Assembly: GCF_029981845.1 (NCBI RefSeq)
Contig: NZ_CP104164.1
Coordinates: 62,001 to 126,000 of the forward strand
Length of the DNA: 64,000 nt
Source of the DNA: Candidatus Bandiella numerosa
GTDB taxonomy: Bacteria; Pseudomonadota; Alphaproteobacteria; Rickettsiales; Midichloriaceae
Reading direction: 5' to 3'
Shown: piece after piece, positions 8,607 through 17,583 of the stretch
How positions within the stretch are numbered: the first letter of the stretch is position 1
How the letters are laid out: each line of letters starts with the position of its first letter
Made by a program: the position numbers and the translations under genes
The notes under the pieces: model-generated
What the model saw: only the letters and a program-made list of their open reading frames with translations
Databases searched by the model: none
Told to the model about the DNA's origin: nothing

Positions 8607-9569
8607 TTAGCCTGCACTATAACAACTTTTTAACTTTGTTTCAATTTTATCAATAATTATTTTTTCAACATCTATTTTATATAAATTCTTAATTGCAACC
8701 AATCCAGTTGGAGAAGTGACGTTTATCTCAATTAATTTCTCATCAATTATATCTATTCCTACTAAAAATAAATCATTATCCTTTAAAAATTTTCCTACTT
8801 CTACACACAATCTTTGCTCTTTTTGAGTTAAAGAGGTTTTATATGATTTTCCTCCCATTATCATATTTACTCGAAATTCTCCCTGTTTTGCTTTCCTATT
8901 AATGACCCCTAAAATCTCTCCATCTAGGAACATTACCCTTTTATCACCAAAATCCACTATGTTTGGTAAATATTCCTGTAACATCAAATATCCATGTTGC
9001 TTAACTATAGAGTCAATATTTTGCGTTGTATTTTGACCATCATACTCCACTTTGATAACTCCTTGACCTGCACAATCATAAAGTGGTTTTAATATTGCAA
9101 CATTGTGCTTGGCAATAAAATCCACTATATCATCTACTATTGAAGACACCATTGTATCTGGTATAAACTCTTTAAAATTCAAAATACTCAATTTCTCCGT
9201 TACATCTCTTATTGATCTTGGATTATTAAGGATTAATGTGCCCTTTAGATTTTCAATTAAATATGTGGTAGTTAAATATTGTTGATTAAAAGGTGGAATC
9301 TGTCTAATAAACACAACATCAAAATTTTCAAGTCGCACTTTTTCTGTACTTAATTTTATGATTTTTTTACCTTCATAATCTATTTCAAAATACTGCCCTT
9401 TTGCATATAAGCAATTTTCTTCAAAAATTAAGCTTTGAGGTAGCAAATAAAATAACTCATACCCTCTAGCCTGAAATTCGTTAGCCAGTAGCAATGTCGA
9501 ATCCGATTCGAAATCTAAGCCTTCAATAGGATCAATAAGAAAAGCTACAGATTTTTTTTGATTAATCAT
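8607..9569 (-). CDS. gshB: Glutathione synthetase
   Basis: ATP-grasp ligase joining glycine to gamma-glutamylcysteine. The 320-residue protein begins KSVAFLIDPIEGLDFESDST, has the family block VVFIRQIPPFNQQYL, a central ATP-grasp motif ILKPLYDCAGQGVIKVE, LMLQEYLPNI and the metal/substrate region LVGIDIIDEKLIEINVTSPTG. Length is normal. gshA is not in the window. It is the first gene of the apparent gshB-gmk-rlmE transcript; the 303-bp spacer upstream is shared with divergent glmS. Confidence 0.95.
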   Translation of the reverse strand: MINQKKSVAFLIDPIEGLDFESDSTLLLANEFQARGYELFYLLPQSLIFEENCLYAKGQYFEIDYEGKKIIKLSTEKVRLENFDVVFIRQIPPFNQQYLTTTYLIENLKGTLILNNPRSIRDVTEKLSILNFKEFIPDTMVSSIVDDIVDFIAKHNVAILKPLYDCAGQGVIKVEYDGQNTTQNIDSIVKQHGYLMLQEYLPNIVDFGDKRVMFLDGEILGVINRKAKQGEFRVNMIMGGKSYKTSLTQKEQRLCVEVGKFLKDNDLFLVGIDIIDEKLIEINVTSPTGLVAIKNLYKIDVEKIIIDKIETKLKSCYSAG

Positions 9570-9872
9570 TTCAAAATATTCATTTTAAATTCAGTATAAG
9601 CCTATGAAAATTTACTCAGGAAGCTTTGTACAAAGTAAAGAATTTGATCTAAAATGGCAATGAGAAAGTAATAGCTGGTAAGTATAATTCTTATGTATCA
9701 CTCACTCTCAGTTATTCTGCAATTTTTCTACTATTCTTTAAGTGTACTATAGAAAATTATAATAAAAGATTTATTTTTTTTAAAAAAGTGCTATTTAATG
9801 ATATTATGTAATATTGCTTTTATTGCAATTTCTACTTTGTTAATTAACAATTAAAATAAATTTAAGAGCTTT
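9570..9872. other. Divergent intergenic spacer between gshB and glmS
   Basis: 303 bp of very AT-rich DNA between two divergently transcribed genes, so promoters for both must lie here. I see a TTGCTT hexamer near 9814 that could serve as a -35 for glmS, but no convincing -10 at the right spacing. No RNA gene, terminator or repeat is visible. Confidence 0.5.
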
Positions 9873-11678
9873 ATGTGCGGTATTTTTTGTTTAAACAGTA
9901 ATGATAATGTAAAAAATGATATTATAAGAGGGTTACATTTTTTAGAATATAGAGGTTATGATTCAGCGGGATTAGCATTTATCGATGATAATAGGTTAAA
10001 TACCATTAAGGCTTTAGGTCAAGTTTCAAACTTAGAAGAAAAAGTAAAAAATACGCCAGATGATGGTAAAATTGGTGTTGGTCACACTAGATGGGCTACT
10101 CATGGCAAAGTTAGTTTGAGTAACTCACACCCTATTGCCAATCAAGAAATTGCGGTTGTACATAATGGAATAATTGAAAATTATAAAGAAATAAAAAATA
10201 AGTTAATTAAATTAGGTTATGAATTTATAGGTGAGACAGATACTGAAGTAATATTAAATTTACTACAATTCTATATTGATTCTGAATTTAATCATATTGA
10301 GGCTTTCAAAAAAACAATTGCTGATATAGATGGCAATTATGCAATTTCTGTAATATTTCTACACGAAAAAAATAATATATATTGTGCAAAAAATGGATCG
10401 CCCCTATCAATTGGGCTAGGTGACAATACAAATTATATTTCATCAGATGTTAATACTTTAGCATTTTTTGTGGAAAACTCCATAACACTTGAAGATGGTG
10501 ATACTGCCATTATAGCTAAAGATGGTTACAAGATTTTTGATAGCAACGATAAAATTGTAAAAAGAAATATAAAAAAATTTACTAAGAAAGAAGGAAAAGA
10601 TAATGATCTTGGTGGCTTCCCAAATTATATGCTTAAGGAAATAAATGAACAATCTAAAGTTTTAAAAAAAATTATACAAGATATTATATCTGAAAAAGAA
10701 AATAAAAATTTATTGCATATAAATTGGGCAAAGGTAAGTAAGGTATCGATAATTGCATGTGGCAGTTCATATAATGCAGGAATGGTGGCGAAATATTGGT
10801 TTGAATCCTATGCAGAAATACCAGTAGAAATTGATTTTGCTTCAGAATTTAGATCAAGAAACATCATATATGACAAAAATACTGCATATATCTTTATATC
10901 CCAGTCTGGAGAAACCCTTGATACCTTAGTTGCATTAAAGGAAGCGCAAATACATGGAGTGATTACTATAGGACTTGTAAACAACCTAAATAGTTCAATT
11001 GCAAATTTAGTTAGTTATGTTATAGCAATTGAAGCTGGAACAGAGGTATCTGTAGCATCAACAAAAAGTTTTGTCGCTCAGTTAATGAAATTACTCCATC
11101 TGATATTAACTGCAACAAAACAAAAAGAATTAATATCAGAAGCAACTTTTCATGAATTATTAAATAAAATTAATACTCAAATCAACTTCTTGGACGGCTT
11201 ACTTGAAGTGAATAAAAAAATTGAGGAAATTTCTCAACTTATCTGTAAAGCTAAAAATATAATTTTCATAGGTAGAAATTATATGTACCCCATTTGTTTG
11301 GAAGGAGCCTTAAAACTAAGAGAGTTGTCATATTTACCTGTTTTTGCATGTGCTGCTGGAGAACTTAAGCACGGTTCAATAGCATTAATTGATGATAATT
11401 CTTTAGTTATTGCATTAGCGCCAGAAAATGATACACATCAAAAAATGATTTCAAATATCGAAGAAGTCAAGACAAGAGGCGCTAAAGTTGTTTTATTAAC
11501 AGATTCAAGTAGCGATTTTGAAGTTGATTATTTACTAAATATCCCTAAAAGCTGTGAAATTTTAGCACCATTATTTTACACGATACCTTTGCAACTATTT
11601 GCCTATCAAGTTGCTTTAAATCTAGGTAAAAACGTAGATAGACCTAGAAATCTTGCAAAATCTGTAACTGTCGAATAA
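9873..11678 (+). CDS. glmS: Glutamine-fructose-6-phosphate aminotransferase (isomerizing)
   Basis: Makes glucosamine-6-phosphate from fructose-6-phosphate and glutamine, the first step to UDP-GlcNAc for peptidoglycan and lipid A. The 601-residue protein starts MCGIFC, so Cys2 becomes the N-terminal nucleophile of the class II amidotransferase domain. RGYDSAGLAF, GHTRWATHG and VVHNGIIENY follow. Two SIS isomerase domains come next (IIACGSSYNAGMVAKYW, FISQSGETLDTL, STKSFVAQL, FIGRNYMYPICLEGALKLREL), ending in NLAKSVTVE with the conserved Lys596. A complete gene implies cell-wall or LPS amino-sugar synthesis is retained. Confidence 0.97.
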   Translation: MCGIFCLNSNDNVKNDIIRGLHFLEYRGYDSAGLAFIDDNRLNTIKALGQVSNLEEKVKNTPDDGKIGVGHTRWATHGKVSLSNSHPIANQEIAVVHNGIIENYKEIKNKLIKLGYEFIGETDTEVILNLLQFYIDSEFNHIEAFKKTIADIDGNYAISVIFLHEKNNIYCAKNGSPLSIGLGDNTNYISSDVNTLAFFVENSITLEDGDTAIIAKDGYKIFDSNDKIVKRNIKKFTKKEGKDNDLGGFPNYMLKEINEQSKVLKKIIQDIISEKENKNLLHINWAKVSKVSIIACGSSYNAGMVAKYWFESYAEIPVEIDFASEFRSRNIIYDKNTAYIFISQSGETLDTLVALKEAQIHGVITIGLVNNLNSSIANLVSYVIAIEAGTEVSVASTKSFVAQLMKLLHLILTATKQKELISEATFHELLNKINTQINFLDGLLEVNKKIEEISQLICKAKNIIFIGRNYMYPICLEGALKLRELSYLPVFACAAGELKHGSIALIDDNSLVIALAPENDTHQKMISNIEEVKTRGAKVVLLTDSSSDFEVDYLLNIPKSCEILAPLFYTIPLQLFAYQVALNLGKNVDRPRNLAKSVTVE

Positions 11679-11708
11679 AAATTCTAATCTCGTTATTTTA
11701 AAATTGCG

Positions 11709-12194
11709 TTACTTGCCAATTTTAATCTGATTTAACTTATCCAGTGACTGTTTCAAAAATTCAGAATTTTTTACGTCCTTAGTGCTAAATTCAGAAACCA
11801 CATTATTGATATTTTTTAAAAGAAATTTTGATGTAATTTCTTGTATCATCACTTCTTCATCCATTTTTCTCTGCATTTCTGCAATAATAAATTGCCTTTT
11901 TATTTCTTCCTCAATTTTTTTATCATTTTCCAATTTTATTGAATTTAGCAGATGTTCATTTTGAGCTAATTTTTCTTTATTAAGCTTATCTTGAAATTCT
12001 AAATCTTTTTCTAATTTTTGTAGATATTTCACTGCATCATCATGAGCTTTTTCTGCTCGATTTAATAGCTCTTTAGTATTAGTTATATGTGAATCAATAA
12101 TATTGTTCAAAACTCTCTTTACTGGCTTATATATAAATAATAAAATTAGTATAAATGATACTGTTAACCAAAAAATTTCATTCATTTTTTTCAA
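11709..12194 (-). CDS. atpF: ATP synthase F0 subunit b
   Basis: Peripheral stalk subunit holding F1 against the F0 rotor. The 161-residue protein has an N-terminal membrane helix (IFWLTVSFILILLFIYKPV) followed by a long charged coiled coil rich in Lys/Glu, ending with a less regular region. It overlaps the b' gene by 17 bp, and the order atpB-E-b'-b is that of alphaproteobacteria including Rickettsia. The pair of unequal b-type subunits is why I call this b and the upstream gene b'; the assignment rests mainly on gene order. Confidence 0.88.
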   Translation of the reverse strand: MKKMNEIFWLTVSFILILLFIYKPVKRVLNNIIDSHITNTKELLNRAEKAHDDAVKYLQKLEKDLEFQDKLNKEKLAQNEHLLNSIKLENDKKIEEEIKRQFIIAEMQRKMDEEVMIQEITSKFLLKNINNVVSEFSTKDVKNSEFLKQSLDKLNQIKIGK

Positions 12195-12618
12195 ATAAAT
12201 ACAAATTTATTTTCTCTTCAATTTCGCTTGAATATTTTTTTAAATCGTGCGCTAACTCACCTTTCATATTATTTAAAAATAGCTTATGGGCAAGGTTTCT
12301 GTTTTCGATCTCTTTCTTTAAAATACTCAAACGTTCCCTTCTGGTATCATAAATTTTCGCTCTTATACGTTCTTCTTGTTGTTGCAGACGTAATGATAAT
12401 TGTTTTTTGGATTTTTCTAATTGCTCCTCAATGGCAGTCGCCTTAAGTAATATATTATTAGACTTATCAATATAATCTTGAATTACTCCATTTCTACTCA
12501 TTATAATTTTATTATATTTAGCGTAAAAATTCCTACTTGCTGTAAAGTATATTAGAAGAAAAACAACAATGCACCAAAAAGATTGATCAAAGAAATAGGT
12601 TAAATCTAAATGAGGCAT
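12178..12618 (-). CDS. atpG: ATP synthase F0 subunit b'
   Basis: Second peripheral-stalk subunit. Starts MPHLDLTYFFDQSFWCIVVFLLIYF, the b'-type opening (short polar segment ending Pro/Gln-rich, then one membrane helix). An R/K/E-rich coiled coil follows to residue 146. It forms a heterodimer with the b subunit encoded immediately downstream. A 19-bp gap separates it from atpE. In Rickettsia annotation this gene is also written atpX. Confidence 0.87.
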   Translation of the reverse strand: MPHLDLTYFFDQSFWCIVVFLLIYFTASRNFYAKYNKIIMSRNGVIQDYIDKSNNILLKATAIEEQLEKSKKQLSLRLQQQEERIRAKIYDTRRERLSILKKEIENRNLAHKLFLNNMKGELAHDLKKYSSEIEEKINLYLFEKNE

Positions 12619-12637
12619 ACATTAAGTAATAAATTAT

Positions 12638-12865
12638 TTAGGCAAAAAACAGCAACAGTAGAGCAATTAAAAAGGCAAACAAGCCCATTGCTTCAGCAAG
12701 GCCAGCTCCAATAAAAGCCCCTTTCATCAACTTATCTTCAGCTGAAGGATTTCTTGCTATGCCACTAAGAAGTGCAGCAAAAATATTCCCTATCCCCATA
12801 GCTGCGCCAAACATTGCGATAGAAGTTAATCCAACTCCAATGTATTTTAAAGCTTCTAATTCCAT
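12638..12865 (-). CDS. atpE: ATP synthase F0 subunit c
   Basis: Rotor-ring subunit of 75 residues forming a hairpin of two membrane helices. The polar loop carries ARNPSAEDK (residues 37-45). Helix 2 carries the proton-binding Glu58 in GAGLAEAMGLFAF. Helix 1 is glycine/alanine rich (GAAMGIGNIFAALLSG). The absence of the extra Gln/Thr ligands of sodium-type rings around these positions suggests proton coupling (inference). Lies 26 bp downstream of atpB. Confidence 0.97.
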   Translation of the reverse strand: MELEALKYIGVGLTSIAMFGAAMGIGNIFAALLSGIARNPSAEDKLMKGAFIGAGLAEAMGLFAFLIALLLLFFA

Positions 12866-12891
12866 CTTTTTCTCCGTATAAATGTTATTTT

Positions 12892-13614
12892 TTAGTGTAA
12901 ATTTAAAGCGTCATTTAGGTATGCACAGGTCAAAACTGAAAAAATGTACGCCTGTAGAATTGAAATAAATATCTCAAACCCCGTTAAAATTGTCAACAAA
13001 ATTAACGGCATAATTCCAAACAAACCAGAAAGTATCACAAAAGTTGCAAGCACTTTTAACACAACATGCCCCGCAGTCATATTTGCAGCAAGCCTAATTG
13101 AAAGACTTATAGGGCGTGCAAGATAAGCAAATAATTCGATAAAAATTATCAGTGGAGCCAAAAACATAGGAGTTCCCTTCGGTAATAGTATTGAAAAATA
13201 GCCTATTCCATTTTTAACAAACCCTATAGCAGTAATTGTTATAAAAACAAAAATTGCCAGTGTGAAAGTTACAGAAATATGGCTTGTTGTTGTAAACACA
13301 GAGGGAATCATACCTACACTATTACTAATTAGGATAAACATAAATAACGAAAAAATTAATGTAAAGAATTTTTGTGAATTCTTCCCAGCTGTAGAAATTA
13401 GCATTCCATTGATTAATTGAAAAATTATCTCACCACAAGCTTGTATTTTACCAGGAACTAATGAAACTTTATGGCATGCTATCCTAGTCAATAATAATAT
13501 AATAAAATATGTAGCTAAAAACGTTATAGTAGAGTTTGTAATCTGTATATTGTGACTAAAAACATCGACATTAACTACGGGCTTTACTAAAAATTGTTCT
13601 AAAGGATTAAGCAT
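12892..13614 (-). CDS. atpB: ATP synthase F0 subunit a
   Basis: Membrane stator subunit that forms the proton half-channels next to the c-ring. The 240-residue hydrophobic protein contains the essential Arg174 in ARPISLSIRLAANMTAGHV and the C-terminal helix with ILTGFEIFISILQAYIFSVLTCAYLNDA. Earlier helices carry ISNSVGMIPSVF, also family-typical. It is the first gene of the F0 cluster; the F1 genes are not in this window, as expected from the split arrangement in alphaproteobacteria. Confidence 0.97.
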   Translation of the reverse strand: MLNPLEQFLVKPVVNVDVFSHNIQITNSTITFLATYFIILLLTRIACHKVSLVPGKIQACGEIIFQLINGMLISTAGKNSQKFFTLIFSLFMFILISNSVGMIPSVFTTTSHISVTFTLAIFVFITITAIGFVKNGIGYFSILLPKGTPMFLAPLIIFIELFAYLARPISLSIRLAANMTAGHVVLKVLATFVILSGLFGIMPLILLTILTGFEIFISILQAYIFSVLTCAYLNDALNLH

Positions 13615-13667
13615 CTAACTTATAATTATAATAACTTCTATTTTAATAACACCAAATTCACTAAAAC

Positions 13668-14762
13668 TCAAATCAGGTCTTCATCTTTGTAATCATAGAG
13701 CGTACCATTTTTTATATGATTTCTCAATTTTTTCATTAAATCTTGATAGTATGTAATGTTATGCCATGTCATAAGTACTGCACCTAGTATTTCTTTACTC
13801 CTTATTAAGTGATTCAAATAAGCTCTACTGTAATTTACACATGTATAACAATTGCATTTTGAATCTAGTGGAGAATTATCTAAAATGTATTGACTATTTT
13901 TTATATTTATTGTTCCCCCGTTTATAAAAGCTTGCCCATTTCTTCCTGATCTGGTGGGTAAAACACAGTCAAACATATCAACTCCCTTTTTTACTGAAGC
14001 TACTATATCTATTGGCTTACCTACTCCCATTAAGTATCTAGGTTTGTCTGCTGTTATATTAGGAATTGTAAATTCCAAAACCTTTATCATTTCATCATGC
14101 CCCTCACCAACTGCAAGTCCACCAATCGCATATCCATCAAAACCAATGTCTTGTAATTTTTGCGCACTTTCCTTTCTCAAATCTTCAAAAATGCTACCTT
14201 GAATTATTCCAAATATCCCATATCCGTCTCTGTTAATAAATGAGTCTTTAGATTCCTTCGCCCATTTTAACGATAAGTGCATTGATTTCTTAGCATATTC
14301 ATAATCTACAGGATAAGGAGTGCACTCATCAAAGATCATAGTTATGTTACTACCTAGCTTATATTGGATATCAATAGATTTTTTAGGAGTCAAAAAATAC
14401 TTTTTGCCATCTATATGCGAATTAAATTCCACTCCCTCTTGAGAAATTTTTCTAAGCTTTGCCAGTGACATAACCTGAAATCCGCCAGAATCAGTTAATA
14501 TTGGTTTATCCCAATTCATAAATTTATGCAGACCACCTAATTTTGATATTACATCTTCTCCTGGACGCAACATTAAGTGATATGTGTTTCCCAGTATTAT
14601 TTCCGCCCCTGTCTTAATTAATGATTCTGGAAGCATTGCTTTCACTGTTGCTGAAGTTCCAACTGGCATAAAAGCAGGCGTTGTAATTTGACCATTTGCG
14701 GTTGAAACAACTCCATTCCTTGAGTTATTACAAATATCAACTATCTTAAAACTTAAAGACAT
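13668..14762 (-). CDS. tgt: tRNA-guanine (queuine) transglycosylase
   Basis: Exchanges the wobble guanine of GUN-anticodon tRNAs for the queuosine precursor preQ1. The 364-residue TIM-barrel enzyme has Asp91 in LTDSGGFQVMSL (general acid/base), nucleophile Asp265 in MFDCVLPTRSGRNGQAF, GGLAVGEGHDEM, and a zinc site Cys303, Cys305, Cys308 and His334. The Cys-to-His spacing of 31 equals that of the Zymomonas enzyme. Length is normal. The hydrolase gene lies 15 bp upstream on the same strand. Confidence 0.97.
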   Translation of the reverse strand: MSLSFKIVDICNNSRNGVVSTANGQITTPAFMPVGTSATVKAMLPESLIKTGAEIILGNTYHLMLRPGEDVISKLGGLHKFMNWDKPILTDSGGFQVMSLAKLRKISQEGVEFNSHIDGKKYFLTPKKSIDIQYKLGSNITMIFDECTPYPVDYEYAKKSMHLSLKWAKESKDSFINRDGYGIFGIIQGSIFEDLRKESAQKLQDIGFDGYAIGGLAVGEGHDEMIKVLEFTIPNITADKPRYLMGVGKPIDIVASVKKGVDMFDCVLPTRSGRNGQAFINGGTINIKNSQYILDNSPLDSKCNCYTCVNYSRAYLNHLIRSKEILGAVLMTWHNITYYQDLMKKLRNHIKNGTLYDYKDEDLI

Positions 14763-14777
14763 TTAAGTTTAGGTTAT

Positions 14778-15479
14778 TTATTGAGCTTCCATAACTTTTC
14801 TCTTTCTATCTCTTCTAACTTTTTTAGGTTGAGTAGGTCTATTAACTCTAGGTTTAATAAATTTATCAATCCCACTTATTAAACTGTCTATATGATTTGT
14901 AAAAAAGTGATCAGCTCCATCAACAGTTACATATTCAATTTCAGCATTTCTTTGTTTAGATAATTTTTTGTATAGTGCATACGTATCTTCTTCTTTAGCT
15001 ATCTCATCTTCTGTACCTTGAATAATCAACCCTGGTGCTGGGCAAGGAGATAAAAAACCAAAATCACATGATGACGCCGGAGGAGCTATAGCAATAAACC
15101 CATCTATTTCTGGCCTTCTCATAAGCAACTGCATAGCAATCCATGCTCCAAAAGAAAAGCCAGCAATCCAATAGCTTGAAGCTTCAGGGTTTTTTGACTG
15201 TAACCAATCCATAGCGGTTGCAGCGTCTATTAATTCTCCATTACCATGATCAAAGCTCCCCATTGATTTTCCTACTCCTCTAAAGTTAAATCTTAAAACA
15301 GAAAAATTATTTTTTACAAAAGTATGAAATGTGTGATACACAACTTTATTATTCATTGTTCCACCATGCAATGGATGAGGATGCAGTATAAGCGCTGCTG
15401 GAGCAAATTTTTCTTCTCCTTGATAATACTTACCTTCTATTCTACCGGCTTCGCTATTGAAAATTATTTCTTTTATCAT
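14778..15479 (-). CDS. Alpha/beta hydrolase, cytosolic (COG2945-like)
   Basis: Serine hydrolase fold, 233 residues, no signal peptide. The oxyanion-loop region is LILHPHPLHGGTMNNKVV. The nucleophile elbow is GFSFGAW (Ser109), with acid Asp158 in IIQGTEDEI and His191 in DGADHFF. The C-terminal tail is unusually basic (RPTQPKKVRRDRKRK). The HPHP...GG...NNK block is typical of small alphaproteobacterial hydrolases of unknown substrate. Gene order with tgt suggests a shared transcript but not a shared function. Confidence 0.85.
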   Translation of the reverse strand: MIKEIIFNSEAGRIEGKYYQGEEKFAPAALILHPHPLHGGTMNNKVVYHTFHTFVKNNFSVLRFNFRGVGKSMGSFDHGNGELIDAATAMDWLQSKNPEASSYWIAGFSFGAWIAMQLLMRRPEIDGFIAIAPPASSCDFGFLSPCPAPGLIIQGTEDEIAKEEDTYALYKKLSKQRNAEIEYVTVDGADHFFTNHIDSLISGIDKFIKPRVNRPTQPKKVRRDRKRKVMEAQ

Positions 15480-15549
15480 TTTATAAAAAATACTATTAAT
15501 TGTTTTATAATTAAGTTAAATACTATGAAAAATCAAAATAAAATTATAA

Positions 15550-16644
15550 ATGAAAAGGATTTATTTTGATCACAATGCAACCACACCCATTAACAATAAG
15601 GTTAAGAAAGCCATGGCAAGCATATGTAGCCTCGCTCTTAATTGTTCATCATTGCATTATTATGGACGCAAATCCAGAAAAATTCTGGAAAATGCTAGAT
15701 ATCTCATAAAAAATACTCTGGGCTTGAAGGATACTCATGAACTAATTTTTACAAGTGGATGCACCGAAGCAAATAATTTAGCTCTTAGCAACTTCCCTGA
15801 GGTCAAAAAAATTTGTAGTTGCATTGAACATCCAGCTGTAATTAATGTAATTGGGGAGGGAATTATTCCTGTTGATAATGATGGTGTAGTCAACATTGAT
15901 TACATTGAAAATTACCTAGCAGAAAACTATACTAAAAAATTATTAATATCTGTTATGTATGCAAATAATGAGATTGGCACTATCCAACCTATTCAAAAAA
16001 TTGCTAAACTTGCAGAAAAATATAATTTCATTTTTCACTGCGATATAACTCAAGCAATTGGCAGGATAAATATTGATCTAGCTGATATTGATTTAATTAC
16101 ATTTAGCTCTCATAAATTTGGCGGGCCAGTTGGCTCAGGTGCACTAGTTTATAATAAAAATCTAAGCCTTAAACCCATGATTTTTGGTGGTGGACAAGAA
16201 TTTAGATTAAGATCTGGAACACAAAATGTAACAGCTATACACGGTATGGCCACTGCATTTAAATCAATTAATGAGATAAAAGAAAATTTTACCAAAACAA
16301 AACAATTACAAAAACATTTAGAACAATCCATAAAAACCATAACAAACGATGTAGTAATATTTGGAGAAAACACTCACAGACTGCCTAATACATCCTCAAT
16401 TTCTATGCCTGGCGTTAGCGCAGAAACACAATTAATATTTTTTGATTTAAATGGCATTTCATTAAGTGCTGGCTCTGCATGTTCCTCAGGAAAAATTGAA
16501 ATACCAAGAATCCAGTTATCAATGGGTTATTCTCAAGAAATTGCTAATAATTCGATCAGAGTAAGTTTAGGACCCAACAATACCATAAAAGATTTGAATA
16601 CATTTATAGATTTGTGGAAGAAGCTTTATCTTCAAAATAATTAA
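15550..16644 (+). CDS. Cysteine desulfurase, NifS/IscS family (stand-alone)
   Basis: PLP enzyme that takes sulfur from cysteine for Fe-S clusters or tRNA thiolation. The 364-residue protein starts with the typical RIYFDHNATTPIN. It has FTSGCTEANNLAL, the PLP lysine Lys189 in SSHKFGGPVGSGALV, RSGTQNV, and the persulfide cysteine Cys311 in SAGSACSSGKIEIP. It is shorter than IscS (about 400) and lacks iscR/iscU/iscA neighbours, so it is probably the second, divergent desulfurase seen in Rickettsiales. The start is fixed by homology; no good ribosome site precedes it. It ends 4 bp into the convergent DUF1013 gene. Confidence 0.92.
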   Translation: MKRIYFDHNATTPINNKVKKAMASICSLALNCSSLHYYGRKSRKILENARYLIKNTLGLKDTHELIFTSGCTEANNLALSNFPEVKKICSCIEHPAVINVIGEGIIPVDNDGVVNIDYIENYLAENYTKKLLISVMYANNEIGTIQPIQKIAKLAEKYNFIFHCDITQAIGRINIDLADIDLITFSSHKFGGPVGSGALVYNKNLSLKPMIFGGGQEFRLRSGTQNVTAIHGMATAFKSINEIKENFTKTKQLQKHLEQSIKTITNDVVIFGENTHRLPNTSSISMPGVSAETQLIFFDLNGISLSAGSACSSGKIEIPRIQLSMGYSQEIANNSIRVSLGPNNTIKDLNTFIDLWKKLYLQNN

Positions 16645-17267
16645 TTATCTTTTTTAGCCTCTAACTTTTGTTTCGCCAACTCGCTTACATAATTAAGATC
16701 AGCCTGAGTACATAGACCCAATAGCACAGGATCCTTAGCACGAAGATTGCTATAATTCCAATGAGTTTTGTTGCGAATTAAGTTAATAGTGTTTTTTGTC
16801 GTACCTATTAATTTTGATATTTGTGCATCTGTTATTTCTGGACAATTTTTTAATATCCAAGCTATTGCATTAGGTTTATCTTGCCTTCTTGCCACTGGTA
16901 TATATTTACCTTTTTTATTATTAACTTCTTGCTCCTTCATCAATTTTACAGCTGAAGCAGAAAGTTTCAGCCTAGCACTTGAATCCTCTTCACACCTACT
17001 TATCTCATCCGATGTTATCTGCCCATGAGTTATTGGGTTTACACCCCTAATTCCTTTGGCAACTTCACCATCTGCAATACCATGCACCTCCAATACATGC
17101 AAACCACAAAAATCTGCTATTTGATCGAATGTAAGGCCTGTGTTTTCCAACAACCACACAGCTGTTGCCTTAGGCATTAAAGGATAGTTCATGTCAGTTT
17201 TTACAAAAAATTTTAATTTACTAATAGCAGAATAGCTAATTTTCTTCAAGTTTTCATTTATGAGCAT
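16641..17267 (-). CDS. DUF1013 cell-cycle regulator (TrcR-like)
   Basis: DUF1013 proteins are conserved across alphaproteobacteria. The Caulobacter member TrcR tracks with RNA polymerase and affects the cell cycle. The family opening PLMPKATAVWLLENTGLTFDQIADFCGLH is seen from about residue 29, followed by VHGIADGEVAKGIRGVNPI. A second helix-turn-helix-like segment is DAQISKLIGTTKNTINLIRNKTHWN. Homologues begin just before PLMPKATAVW, so the real start may be Met26 (17192) rather than the ATG at 17267; neither has a good ribosome site. The MITE-like element begins 23 bp upstream of the longer start. Confidence 0.9.
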   Translation of the reverse strand: MLINENLKKISYSAISKLKFFVKTDMNYPLMPKATAVWLLENTGLTFDQIADFCGLHVLEVHGIADGEVAKGIRGVNPITHGQITSDEISRCEEDSSARLKLSASAVKLMKEQEVNNKKGKYIPVARRQDKPNAIAWILKNCPEITDAQISKLIGTTKNTINLIRNKTHWNYSNLRAKDPVLLGLCTQADLNYVSELAKQKLEAKKDN

Positions 17268-17289
17268 TATTAAAATACCTATAAGTTGA

Positions 17290-17575
17290 ACTGAAGTGAA
17301 GCCGAAAAAGAAGAGTAAAAGATAAGTACCTTTGATAAAGTAAAAACAAATATGGAAAATAATAAAAAAGATAAAAACAGGAACTTGGTAGAAGTTTTAT
17401 CTCAAGAGATGTTACCAATTCTACGATGTTTGAGTACATTGAAGCCTTTTATAATTCCCATAGGGGGGCATTCTTTTTTAAATTATTATTCCCCTAATAA
17501 TTTTGAAATGTTATGCTACGGATTGTATAAAAATGTTACTTAACTTTTACTCCTTGTTTTGGGGTTCACTTCAGT
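17290..17575. mobile_element. MITE-like element with 41-bp terminal inverted repeats
   Basis: The first 41 bp (17290-17330) and the reverse complement of the last 41 bp (17535-17575) match at 34 of 41 positions. Both begin with the identical ACTGAAGTGAA and share AGTAAAAG further in. The 286-bp element encodes no transposase. The right-hand terminus continues ACCCCAAAA, reminiscent of IS3-family ends, so it may be mobilised by such an IS (inference). No certain target duplication is visible. A 63-codon ORF (17352-17543) lies inside. The right end is 8 bp from the hscC start codon. Confidence 0.8.
17352..17543 (+). CDS. Small ORF inside the MITE-like element, doubtful gene
   Basis: A 63-codon ORF opening MENNKKDKNRNLVEVLSQEM and ending inside the right inverted repeat. 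It matches no family I know and shows no transposase features. It starts with a plausible ATG but lies wholly inside the repeat element, so it may be chance or a relic of a larger insert. Included because it is the only coding potential of the element. Confidence 0.25.
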   Translation: MENNKKDKNRNLVEVLSQEMLPILRCLSTLKPFIIPIGGHSFLNYYSPNNFEMLCYGLYKNVT

Positions 17576-17583
17576 AAGAGAAT

